A stretch of 42,255 nt of DNA from Cryobacterium sp. Y50 (GTDB lineage Bacteria; Actinomycetota; Actinomycetes; Actinomycetales; Microbacteriaceae): the NCBI RefSeq assembly GCF_002929805.1, contig NZ_PJJM01000072.1:1-42255 (forward strand), given 5' to 3'. The position numbers and the translations under genes were made by a program. This document shows positions 26,283 through 34,046 of the stretch, one piece after another. The notes under the pieces were generated by a model that had not been told where the DNA came from, ran no database searches, and saw nothing but the letters and a program-made list of their open reading frames with translations. Each line of letters starts with the position of its first letter. The first letter of the stretch is position 1.

Positions 26283-26860
26283 AGCGTTTTCAGAATATGA
26301 AGCAGGATCGGCAAGACGAGCAGCACCACGACCAGCACGCGGAAGAGGTGAATGGCCAGGACGACGTGCATTACGGCCCCCTGCCGCTGGGCCGTAATCG
26401 CCAATTCACTGATTCCACCGGGTGCCGCTGACATGACCGCCGTCAAAGGATCCACGCCGTGGCGGGTGAACAGGTACCGGGCTAGGAGCATGGACAACGC
26501 GAGGATGAAGACGACCGCAATGATGACCGGCAGTAGCGAGCGGAGCAGGGTCACCAGGGTCTCCTCGTTCAGTCGTGCGCCAGCCAGGACTCCGAGGAGC
26601 ACCTGGCCGATGACACGAACTGATCCCGGAAGACGGCGCAGGTAAGCCCGGGCGACACGTCCTGATCGCCGGTGCGAGAGGGAATCGGACACCTTGCTCA
26701 TGGCCATCGCGCCGAGCACGGACCCGATCAACGCACCGGCAGGCACGTGCAATACGCTCAGCAGGATCGCTCCGCTGAATCCTCCCGCCAGCAGGAGGAG
26801 CGTACTGAGCAGGATCTGTCTTCGGCGCGGCCAATTGGTTCCACTCGGCTCTGGAGTCAC
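26279..26860 (-). CDS. AbrB-type membrane protein, first half-unit
   Basis: A 193-residue membrane protein from GTG 26860, the other AbrB repeat: LLLLAGGFSGAILLSVLHVP, PAGALIGSVLGAMAMSKVSD, QVLLGVLAGARLNEETL, and AVMSAAPGGISELAITAQRQ. The GG-x2-G, PAGxLIGxxxG and APGGxxE features parallel those of the downstream half (GMVPGGVGE). It lies 17 bases after the hydroxyacid dehydrogenase gene. Its ribosome site (GAGGGG) is about 12 bases from the GTG, rather far. Together the pair restores the normal two-repeat AbrB plan. Confidence 0.8.
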   Translation of the reverse strand: MTPEPSGTNWPRRRQILLSTLLLLAGGFSGAILLSVLHVPAGALIGSVLGAMAMSKVSDSLSHRRSGRVARAYLRRLPGSVRVIGQVLLGVLAGARLNEETLVTLLRSLLPVIIAVVFILALSMLLARYLFTRHGVDPLTAVMSAAPGGISELAITAQRQGAVMHVVLAIHLFRVLVVVLLVLPILLHILKTL

Positions 26861-26877
26861 GATTGATGAATGCCCCT

Positions 26878-27894
26878 CTAGTGCCGGGTCCCTCCTGCGA
26901 GACCGCCGTGTGCCGATTCACGGATGACGACGGTTCCATCGAGCAGTTCGCCCCGGTCGAGCGTTCCAGCCAGATACTGTTCTAGCTGATCGGCCGCGAT
27001 ATCGGCGAATTCGGTGAGGACTTCTTCGACAGTCCAGCCGATGTGCGGGGTGAGAACAACATTGGGCAGCATGCGAAGCGGAGAATCACCTGCCAACGGC
27101 TCGTGCGTGAACACGTCAAGTGCTGCCGCGGAAAGCGGCCCAGTCTGCAACGCCGCGATGAGGGCATCCTCGTCGACGATCGTCCCCCGTGACGTGTTGA
27201 CCAGGATCGATCCCGGCTTCATCTGGGCCAGCCGTTTGGCGTCCAGAAGCTCCCGCGATTCATCGCTGAGCTTAAGGTGGATGCTCACGACATCGCTTTC
27301 GGCCAGAAGTTCATCAAGCCCTACGCGTTCCACGTCGCCCTGCACTGGCCCGCCTTCGGCACGTTGCCACACCAGGACCTTCATCCCATACGCCTTTGCG
27401 ATGCGAGCGACGTTGGTGCCATGGCGCCCGTAGCCGAGGATGCCCAGCGTTCGGCCGCCGAGGGTGCGTCCCATGAACGGCCGCCACTGCCCGGCGACCA
27501 TCGACTGGTGCGCCGCCGGAATCATGCGCAGCGCGGCAACCGCGAGCGCGAACGTGAGCTCGGGAATAGCTGCCTTGGGGCCGAGCGCCCGTCGTCCAAG
27601 GCTCACCGGAATGCCGTGTACCGCTGCATACTCGGCATCCAAGTGATAGGCGTGCCCACCGGTCTGCAGGATGAGTTCCAACGAGGGGAGCCGTGCCAGC
27701 GTGGCGGCGTCCAGGCGTGTCCGTTCCCGAACCGCCATGAGCACCTGCACGCCGACCAGGTCGGCGTCGGTCACCTGGTCAAGTGACCCCTCGAGGATTC
27801 GGACATCCGCAAGCTCCCGCATCTGCCGGACGCCGGGCGACCGCGAGATCAGTCCTTCCTTGTCATCGATGATGAGCAGCGATGTCGCTCTCAT
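26878..27894 (-). CDS. D-isomer-specific 2-hydroxyacid dehydrogenase
   Basis: A 338-residue NAD(P)-dependent dehydrogenase. The nucleotide site is TLGILGYGRHG (about 149-159). Catalytic residues fit the family: Arg236 in NTSRGTIVDEDAL, Glu265 in FTHEPLAGD and His284 in LTPHIGW. It should interconvert a D-2-hydroxy acid and a 2-oxo acid in the cytoplasm. The ATG overlaps the stop of tcuA3 (ATGA), so the two are translationally coupled and may act on successive intermediates. It is followed by the split AbrB pair. The precise substrate cannot be read from sequence. Confidence 0.88.
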   Translation of the reverse strand: MRATSLLIIDDKEGLISRSPGVRQMRELADVRILEGSLDQVTDADLVGVQVLMAVRERTRLDAATLARLPSLELILQTGGHAYHLDAEYAAVHGIPVSLGRRALGPKAAIPELTFALAVAALRMIPAAHQSMVAGQWRPFMGRTLGGRTLGILGYGRHGTNVARIAKAYGMKVLVWQRAEGGPVQGDVERVGLDELLAESDVVSIHLKLSDESRELLDAKRLAQMKPGSILVNTSRGTIVDEDALIAALQTGPLSAAALDVFTHEPLAGDSPLRMLPNVVLTPHIGWTVEEVLTEFADIAADQLEQYLAGTLDRGELLDGTVVIRESAHGGLAGGTRH

Positions 27895-29417
27895 GAGGCT
27901 GCCAGCGCTTCGGCCGCGGCCCCGGCGCCGGCAAGTCGCCCGAACACCGCACCCCGAACCAGTCCGGCCCCGGCCGGATAGTTGTGGTAAAAGAATCCGC
28001 CGGTCAACTCTCCCGTTGCGTGTAGGCCGGGCATGACACGGTCGGCCACGTCCTTGACCCGCGCGGTGTCATCCACGTCCAGACCACCGTAGGTGAAGGT
28101 GATCCCGCAGGTGACGGGGTACACGACGTACGGTGCGGTATCAATTTTCTGCGCCCAGTTGGATTTCACCGGCTGGCCGGCGGGGGCGGCACTGAGACCG
28201 TCCATGCTAAACGGATCAAATTCACCGTCGCCGCACGCCGCATTGAACGCGTTCACCGTGTCGACCAGGGCGGCGGGGCTGACGCCGAGCAATCCCGCGA
28301 GGGTAGGCAGGTCGTCGGCCACGATTGGGGTGCCGGTCGAATAGCGCGGTTCGAGCAGGTGGGAGGTCTTGGCGTCGAAGAGCTGGAAGGCCCAGGCCCC
28401 CGTCTGTCCGCGAATTGCTGCGCCGGTCTTCGCGTACGTTAGCCAGACGTGCTTCTCTCCTTCGTCGACGAAGCGTTCGCAGTCCGAGTTGAGCAGCAGT
28501 GCGTACGGATAGCTGTAGCGGCTCATCTTGTCGGTCACACGCAAGTCGCCAACATCCGGGGCGCTGGCATCAATCGGAACGGCGTGGCAGCCGCCCCAGT
28601 GGCCGACCGGCTTCGCTCCGGCCTCCATCGCAGCGTTCAGGACCGCTCCCATGTTGAAGCGGGTTCCGCGAACCTTGACGAGGTCCCATCCCGGCCCGAG
28701 CCAGCGCTGGCGCATCTCCGAGTTTGCCTCGAACCCACCGGCAGCCAGCACTGTGACGGCGTGGACTTCGCTGAAGCCCGATGTTCCCTGGATGACGACC
28801 CCGCGACAGGTGGAACCCTCCATCAGGAGTTCGGAAACCGGGGAGTCGTACCAGACATCGATGTTTGCTTTCTCGACCGCCGCGAAGAGATCGTCGATGA
28901 GGCCAACGCCTTCGTCGGCTGCACGCAGGGCGCCCCCCGGTGGCAGAGCGTAGACCTCTCCCTCGGGGATCTTGTCCGGGTCGATCAGCTTGCCGACGGT
29001 CAACTCCCAGCGCACGCCGTGGTCAGCCATCCACTGCACGGTCTCGTAGGACTCATCAATGACCCGAGCCGTCAGCCCCTCGTCGTTTCGACCCAGGCTG
29101 GACTGGTCGTATTCGGCCTTGTAGACCTCGGCCGGGTAGGGGGCGACGGAGACTCGGTCTGCCCAGCGGGCCGACTCTTTCGTGATCAGCGGCAGCAGGG
29201 ATTCCATGCCATTGTGCGCGCAGCGAAAGATTCCGCCGCTGAAGCGACTATTGCCGCCCCGTTCCGCCTCCGGCGCGGCTTCGAGTACCAGTACCCGGGC
29301 CCCGTCGTCGTTTGCAGCCAATGCCGCCACCAGACCGGCATTGCCTGCTCCCACCACCACGACGTCGTACTGGTCGTGAATCCGGGAGCCGGATTCCACA
29401 GTTGTGCGTTCACTCAT
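27891..29417 (-). CDS. FAD-dependent TcuA-type dehydrogenase, copy 3
   Basis: About 508 residues from ATG 29417, which has AGGAG seven bases upstream (a TTG two codons earlier is less likely). VVVGAGNAGLVAAL is the FAD-binding start and RGGNSRFSGGIFRCAHNG the second block. Late blocks are CERFVDEG, VTCGITFTYGG and NYPAGAGLVRG. It diverges from copies 1 and 2 where they read ADFRNYTYAKYG: here the sequence is EKHVWLTYAKTGAAIRG, and GGSGL becomes AGAGL. A different substrate or partner is therefore likely. It lies 10 bases after the tctAB fusion gene and is coupled to the D-hydroxyacid dehydrogenase, so its operon is transport plus oxidation. Confidence 0.85.
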   Translation of the reverse strand: MSERTTVESGSRIHDQYDVVVVGAGNAGLVAALAANDDGARVLVLEAAPEAERGGNSRFSGGIFRCAHNGMESLLPLITKESARWADRVSVAPYPAEVYKAEYDQSSLGRNDEGLTARVIDESYETVQWMADHGVRWELTVGKLIDPDKIPEGEVYALPPGGALRAADEGVGLIDDLFAAVEKANIDVWYDSPVSELLMEGSTCRGVVIQGTSGFSEVHAVTVLAAGGFEANSEMRQRWLGPGWDLVKVRGTRFNMGAVLNAAMEAGAKPVGHWGGCHAVPIDASAPDVGDLRVTDKMSRYSYPYALLLNSDCERFVDEGEKHVWLTYAKTGAAIRGQTGAWAFQLFDAKTSHLLEPRYSTGTPIVADDLPTLAGLLGVSPAALVDTVNAFNAACGDGEFDPFSMDGLSAAPAGQPVKSNWAQKIDTAPYVVYPVTCGITFTYGGLDVDDTARVKDVADRVMPGLHATGELTGGFFYHNYPAGAGLVRGAVFGRLAGAGAAAEALAAS

Positions 29418-29427
29418 AGTCAAACTC

Positions 29428-31410
29428 CTAGATTCCGAGATTCATGTAGCCGTTAGGAAGAACGATGCCGACGTATTGCTGCGCCACGAGCAGAATGGCA
29501 ACGACGACGATCGGATAGATGATGAGCGCCCGGACTCTGGCCCGCGCAACGCGCCAGAGGAACAATGGAACGTAGATCGCGGTGGCCACGACAACGCCGA
29601 AGATGTAGATGAGCACGACGAACGCGAGCAGCCACAGGATGGACATCGCGATCACTCGCATCGTGTGCCGCCATCCTGCGGCTGCGGCTTCCGAAGCCGG
29701 GCCCTCCTTCTTCCACTTGCGAAGGTCCACCAGGAAACCGGCCAGGGAGAGGGCAGCTCCCAGGACCGTGATCACGTTGGGCATCAACTGTGCGGCTTCC
29801 GCGAAGTCCTGCGCCAGGATGAAGGCGCCGACGAACAGCACGAAGAATGCGGCGGACACGATGGCGGACCATCTGCGGGGTCCCTGGTCTTCGTCGACCT
29901 CAGCCTCGTCATCGTCGAAGGTTTCAATCCGCTGCGGGTTTCTCTTCGCCCGGATCCATCGGATCGCCGCGAACACCAACGGCAGAACCAGGATTGCGGC
30001 CATGACAAGTACCCCGGGGCGAACGGCCCACTCCGAGAACTCATAGAGGTTGTCGGTGAGGTAGTAGTAGCGCTCCAGCGGGATGCTAAGCACGAAACCG
30101 ATCAGGAAGGGCGCCCGTGGAAAGTTGAACGCCTTCATCAACCAGCCGACGACGCCGAGCACGAGCATGAGCGGGATGATTTGGAGTTGCTTGGCACCCT
30201 GGAAACCGGCGATGAACAGGATCGGGATCAGGCCAGCGGCCAGGAGGGGGAACGGGACGAACGAGAGCTTGGACAGCGGCTTGGCGATGACGAAACAGAG
30301 CAGGGAACCGAGCACGCTCGCAATGGCGAACGACCAGATAATCACATAGATCACATCGAGGTGATCGGTGATGATTCGGGGGCCGGGCTCGATCCCGAAC
30401 ATCAGGAGGGCACCCAGCAGCAAGGCGGAGGGAGCGCCGCCGGGAATTCCAAACAGGAGCGTCGGGATCAGGTCGCCGGCCTCGACCGAGTTGGCGGCGG
30501 ACTCGGGGGCGATGATGCCTCGCGGATCGCCCTTGCCGAATTTGCGCTTGCTCTCACCCTTCGCTGTGGCCTGTGCCTGGCCGTAGGCCATCCAGGTTCC
30601 GGCCGTCGCACCGACGCCGGGCAGGACACCGGCCCAGATTCCGATCAGCGCACCCCGGAGTACGTGGGTCCAGTGGTGGAAGAACTCCCGAACCCCCTCG
30701 CCCCAACCGGTGCCCAGGGTGTTGACGGTTGCGATGGCTCGCTTGCGTGCCACGAGGGAGATGACCTCGGCGATGCCGAAGATGGCCAAGGCGACCGCCA
30801 CGAGGTCGATGCCGTTTGAAAGCCACAGGTTTCCGAACGTGAACCGGTAGTCCGGTGATGCGGGCGCGGCGCCGATCTGGCCCAGCAGCACGCCGAAGGC
30901 ACCGGCGATGAGGCCCTTCAGCAGGTTGCCCTTGGATAGCAAGGCGGTGAGGGAGATGCCGAGCACTGTGAGCATGAAGATCTCCGGTGACCCGAAGAGC
31001 AAGACCAGGGGCCGCGCGAGGGGAATAGAGATGGTCAGTCCGATGGCGCCGAGCAGCCCGCCGGCCATGGATGACATGAACGCTAACGAAAGGGCTTTGG
31101 CGCCCTTTCCCTGTTTGGCCATCTCATGGCCGTCGAGCAGCAGGACTGCCGCCGCCGACGAGCCCGGTATCCCCATCAGGATGGAGGCGATCGCGTCGGA
31201 GTGGTGCACGACGGCGACCGCGCCGATGATGAGGGCCATGGCTGGACCGGTGTCAAGCACGAAGATGAAGGGAAGCAGGATCGCGACCGCAGCGGTGCCG
31301 CCAAGTCCGGGGATGACCCCGACCACCAGTCCGGCGATCACTCCGATCATGAGGAAGAGCAGCATCGATGGATCCAGAAAGGATCCAAGTGCGGCGAAAG
31401 CAGCGTCCAT
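29428..31410 (-). CDS. tripartite tricarboxylate transporter, TctA-TctB fusion
   Basis: A 660-residue polytopic membrane protein. Residues 1 to about 500 are TctA: GLVVGVIPGLGGTAAVAILL, SILMGIPGSSAAAVLLLDG, IWAGVLPGVGATAGTWMAYG and TLLFGIPGGAPSALLLGAL are the duplicated glycine/proline-rich motifs of that family. After an acidic linker (ETFDDDEAEVDEDQGPRRW) the last 140 residues hold four helices like the small subunit TctB (VSAAFFVLFVGAFILAQDF onward). TctA and TctB are usually separate genes; the fusion fixes their ratio. It works with the binding protein TctC encoded upstream. AAGGA lies nine bases before ATG 31410. Substrates of the family are citrate, tricarballylate and related acids. 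Confidence 0.9.
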   Translation of the reverse strand: MDAAFAALGSFLDPSMLLFLMIGVIAGLVVGVIPGLGGTAAVAILLPFIFVLDTGPAMALIIGAVAVVHHSDAIASILMGIPGSSAAAVLLLDGHEMAKQGKGAKALSLAFMSSMAGGLLGAIGLTISIPLARPLVLLFGSPEIFMLTVLGISLTALLSKGNLLKGLIAGAFGVLLGQIGAAPASPDYRFTFGNLWLSNGIDLVAVALAIFGIAEVISLVARKRAIATVNTLGTGWGEGVREFFHHWTHVLRGALIGIWAGVLPGVGATAGTWMAYGQAQATAKGESKRKFGKGDPRGIIAPESAANSVEAGDLIPTLLFGIPGGAPSALLLGALLMFGIEPGPRIITDHLDVIYVIIWSFAIASVLGSLLCFVIAKPLSKLSFVPFPLLAAGLIPILFIAGFQGAKQLQIIPLMLVLGVVGWLMKAFNFPRAPFLIGFVLSIPLERYYYLTDNLYEFSEWAVRPGVLVMAAILVLPLVFAAIRWIRAKRNPQRIETFDDDEAEVDEDQGPRRWSAIVSAAFFVLFVGAFILAQDFAEAAQLMPNVITVLGAALSLAGFLVDLRKWKKEGPASEAAAAGWRHTMRVIAMSILWLLAFVVLIYIFGVVVATAIYVPLFLWRVARARVRALIIYPIVVVAILLVAQQYVGIVLPNGYMNLGI

Positions 31411-31447
31411 TGAGAAGCGTCCTTGCTAGGTGGTGGATGAAGTCGGC

Positions 31448-31492
31448 GGCCGTTGCCTGGCCTAGGGATTCTCCCTGGGCCAGGCAACGGCC
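31448..31492 (-). promoter_or_regulatory. very long hairpin between tctC and tctAB
   Basis: Two 21-base arms with a three-base TTC loop pair throughout, with one G-U pair at most. The outer part is GGCCGTTGCCTGG / CCAGGCAACGGCC and the inner part AGGGA / TCCCT. No U-run follows on the minus strand, so it is unlikely to be a simple terminator. More likely it stabilises the upstream tctC message or sets the ratio of binding protein to membrane component, as known in other binding-protein transporter operons (analogy). Confidence 0.75.
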
Positions 31493-31541
31493 ACGCAGTC
31501 GTTACGTTGTTACGTCCTTGCGCTTCTACTTCGTGACTGTG

Positions 31542-32666
31542 TTACTTGGCCTCGATCGTGACGTCGTATTTGTCGGCGAGCAAATCCAACGTGTATTTGC
31601 GAACATCATCGGTGATGGCAAACGCGTCCGCGAGGGCTGTGGCCGCTTCCTCACCAGAGATCAGCGGATAGCCGCCGAGGAATTCCTCGCTCTTGCTCAC
31701 GAAGTCCTTGTCGTTGGCAATTTTTTCCGAAGCGTCGCGGTACGCCTTCACGATCGAATCTGGGGTGCCTTCGTGGGCCCAGATGCCCTTCTGATAGAAA
31801 TACGCGGCCGAAAGGAAGGCACGGTAGGCGTCGTACGCGTCTCCCTCAGGAGCTGCGCCGTTCACGGTTTCGTATACTTCTTCCAGTGTGGGCAGGTCAG
31901 GCAGAGCGGGATCGCGAACGATCTTGTCACCCTCGGGAACACCGAACGAGAACAGCGGCACTGCTTTCTTGTCCGCGACCATCGGCTCGACCTGCGTGAG
32001 ATAGGCGGATGTCGTCTGGTAGTCCAGGTTGATCTCGCCGCGCTCGAGGGCAAGCCGGGCCGGACCACGGCCTTCGAACCCGAAGGTCGCGTCGATGTCA
32101 ATGCTGAGGACGTCCATCGCCAGGAGTGCCACGAGGTCGTTACCGGTCGCACTGATGCCGCCGTAAACGAGCGTCTTGTCATAGCCGGCCAGGTCCGCGG
32201 CCTTAGTAATGCCGGTATCGGGCGATACGTATACGGCTCCGCCGGTTCCATTCACCATGATCGGGATCAGCGTGGTGAAGTCGTATTCAACTTCTTTGCG
32301 GTTCAAAAGGGCCGGCAGATACGTGCTTCCGGAGGTGACCAGGAGCTGGTCCCCGGCCGTGCCGGTATCGCGGACGAACGCATTCGCACCGGTGATCGAC
32401 TCGCCGCCCTCGACGTTCTCCACAACAACCTTGGGCGTGCCCTCGACTTGCTCCTGCAGGTATGGCGTAATGAACCTAGCCCAGACGTCGGTTCCACCAC
32501 CGGCAGCGAATGGAACGATCAATTTGATCGACGATGGCACTTTCGCGTCGGCGTTGGTATCGCCACCTCCACCGCCCTGTTGGGGGGTTGAGCACGCTGC
32601 GAGTGCAAGTGCGGTCACAACCCCGACAGCCATGAACGCTGCGCGTTTTACTGACTTAATCTTCAC
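31542..32666 (-). CDS. TctC-type tricarboxylate-binding lipoprotein
   Basis: GTG 32666 is chosen: GGGGAG lies seven bases upstream and the signal peptide follows at once (MKIKSVKRAAFMAVGVVTAL, lipobox LAAC with Cys25). The product is 374 residues. After a Gly-rich linker the mature part reads SIKLIVPFAAGGGTDVWARF, the characteristic beta-strand and loop of TctC (Bug) solute receptors, then VVENVEGGESITGANAF. It would capture a di- or tricarboxylate outside the cell and hand it to the TctA-TctB fusion protein. It follows prpF by 60 bases on the same strand. Confidence 0.9.
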   Translation of the reverse strand: MKIKSVKRAAFMAVGVVTALALAACSTPQQGGGGGDTNADAKVPSSIKLIVPFAAGGGTDVWARFITPYLQEQVEGTPKVVVENVEGGESITGANAFVRDTGTAGDQLLVTSGSTYLPALLNRKEVEYDFTTLIPIMVNGTGGAVYVSPDTGITKAADLAGYDKTLVYGGISATGNDLVALLAMDVLSIDIDATFGFEGRGPARLALERGEINLDYQTTSAYLTQVEPMVADKKAVPLFSFGVPEGDKIVRDPALPDLPTLEEVYETVNGAAPEGDAYDAYRAFLSAAYFYQKGIWAHEGTPDSIVKAYRDASEKIANDKDFVSKSEEFLGGYPLISGEEAATALADAFAITDDVRKYTLDLLADKYDVTIEAK

Positions 32667-32726
32667 GTTCGTTCTCCCCTTATACGGTGCAGTAGTCATG
32701 ACCGATTGATCATGACCAGGGTTTGC

Positions 32727-33869
32727 CTAGTGGAGTCGTTCATCAGGCACCAGCACGTGCCCCTCCATCAGACGGCGTGAGGTTCGGAAGCCGGAAACGC
32801 TGTTAACTTTCCAGCCGGAGCCCTCCTGCTCGATGTCGACGGACATGGGCAGAAGTCCTGACGGGTGGCCGATGACGACCTGGTCCCCATTGGTGACTGC
32901 TACATCGTGAACGAGGGTTCCGGGGATGTTCGCTGCCACGGCCGTCGCTATGGCGCCGGTAAGCGGATAGGACGGATGCAGATACCCCATCGACATCATG
33001 GCAGCACGCACACTCATCTCGCCGGACGCAATCTTCGTTCCATCCGTCGTGGTGTAGTCGCGTGGCGCCCCCACAATGGAGAGCTTGGGAACCGACGGTG
33101 CGAGTCGTGTCGCGTCTTCGACGGTTTCCGCGATACCGGCCAGCACGGATGCGTGCGCACGGATCGATTCGATCCGCTTGCGGAGTTCGACGTCAGCATC
33201 GAGGTCGACCGGAAATTCTAGCCCCGTGAGTCCGAGGTCTTCCCAGCGCACAAAGACAAGGGGGTTCGCGGCATCGACCAGGGAGACGGGAATCTTTCCA
33301 AGCCCTGGCACGTATAAATCGTCAACCACGTTCCCACTGGGCAGCAGCTTGCCGGTGACGGATCCCGCCGGGTTCAGATAGTCCAGCTGGAGTCGGGAAC
33401 CAGTGCCGGGGATTCCAGGCAATTCGAAATCGCCGATCGGGTCGAAGCGGCCGTTCCGCGTCGGCACGTGGGCGACAATCACTTTGTTCGTGTTTGTGTT
33501 CAGGAACTTCACGATCGTGATCGGGTCGGTCGGTGTGACTAGGCCCTCGTCGACCGCGAACGGACCCACGGCAGAGGAGATGTTCCCGCAATTGCCACGA
33601 CGGTCGATCAGCGCCTGGTCGATGCCGACCTGCCCGAATTCATAGGTGACGTCAACGCCGTGTGCCGCGCCGTCGCCGATGATGGCAACCTTGCTGGTAG
33701 AGGAGACCGCCCCGCCCAAGCCGTCGATCTGGCGCCGGTAGGGATCCGGACTGCCGAACGCGGAAAGGATGAATTCGTCACGAACCGTTCCGTCGGTCGG
33801 AAGATCCTTCTCGTGAAAGAACAGGGCCCGACTAGTCCCGCCGCGCATAACAGTAGTTGGAATTCGCAT
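32727..33869 (-). CDS. PrpF-family isomerase (aconitate or methylaconitate type)
   Basis: A 380-residue protein of the PrpF family (diaminopimelate epimerase fold, without cofactor). It starts RIPTTVMRGGTSRALFFHEK, followed by GLGGAVSSTSKVAIIG with conserved Lys60, and RRGNCGNISSAVGPFAVDEG with Cys94. Relatives isomerise cis/trans-aconitate, 2-methylaconitate or 4-oxalomesaconate. GGGGA lies five bases before ATG 33869. It is the first gene of the transporter transcript (prpF-tctC-tctAB-tcuA3-hydroxyacid dehydrogenase-abrB pair) and is divergent from the Ldh_2 gene. A GntR-type box lies 35 bases upstream. The pairing with TcuA proteins and a Tct transporter supports an aconitate-like intermediate. 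Confidence 0.9.
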   Translation of the reverse strand: MRIPTTVMRGGTSRALFFHEKDLPTDGTVRDEFILSAFGSPDPYRRQIDGLGGAVSSTSKVAIIGDGAAHGVDVTYEFGQVGIDQALIDRRGNCGNISSAVGPFAVDEGLVTPTDPITIVKFLNTNTNKVIVAHVPTRNGRFDPIGDFELPGIPGTGSRLQLDYLNPAGSVTGKLLPSGNVVDDLYVPGLGKIPVSLVDAANPLVFVRWEDLGLTGLEFPVDLDADVELRKRIESIRAHASVLAGIAETVEDATRLAPSVPKLSIVGAPRDYTTTDGTKIASGEMSVRAAMMSMGYLHPSYPLTGAIATAVAANIPGTLVHDVAVTNGDQVVIGHPSGLLPMSVDIEQEGSGWKVNSVSGFRTSRRLMEGHVLVPDERLH

Positions 33870-33903
33870 GAAAGTCCCCTTTGGCTTTCTCAGACCGTCA
33901 CAA

Positions 33904-33921
33904 TGTATACGGCTGTATCCA
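33904..33921. promoter_or_regulatory. GntR-type operator variant upstream of prpF
   Basis: TGTATACGGCTGTATCCA, that is TGTATAC-N4-GTATCCA, matches the exact palindromes at 19401 and 24487 in one full half-site and five or six of seven bases of the other. It lies 35 bases upstream of the prpF ATG; a TACATT -10-like box overlaps it on the minus strand. Inferred to bring the transporter operon under the same GntR regulator, perhaps more weakly. Confidence 0.55.
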
Positions 33922-33971
33922 AGCTCCTCCTCTGGTCACGCTTAAGCAAGTCCAGAGTTCTGAACGGTAAC

Positions 33972-33986
33972 TTAAGGTGTGCTTAA
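33972..33986. promoter_or_regulatory. LysR-type operator upstream of the Ldh_2 gene
   Basis: TTAAG-GTGTG-CTTAA is a perfect interrupted palindrome with five-base arms, 61 to 75 bases before ATG 34047. A further CTTAAG stands at 33941. The same palindrome with a different centre precedes the lysR gene (36458-36472), so it is the likely binding site of that regulator. Confidence 0.65.
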
Positions 33987-34046
33987 GCCGCCAGGGATAT
34001 CGACAGCCGTTCCTGAACGCGCCTCAAATCGTGCAAGGATGCCAAT

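Noticed and set aside
29404..30819. Long plus-strand open frame of about 471 codons
   Set aside because: Antisense to the TctA-TctB fusion; its Asp/Gly/Gln/His-rich low-complexity product is a typical shadow of a GC-rich membrane-protein gene.
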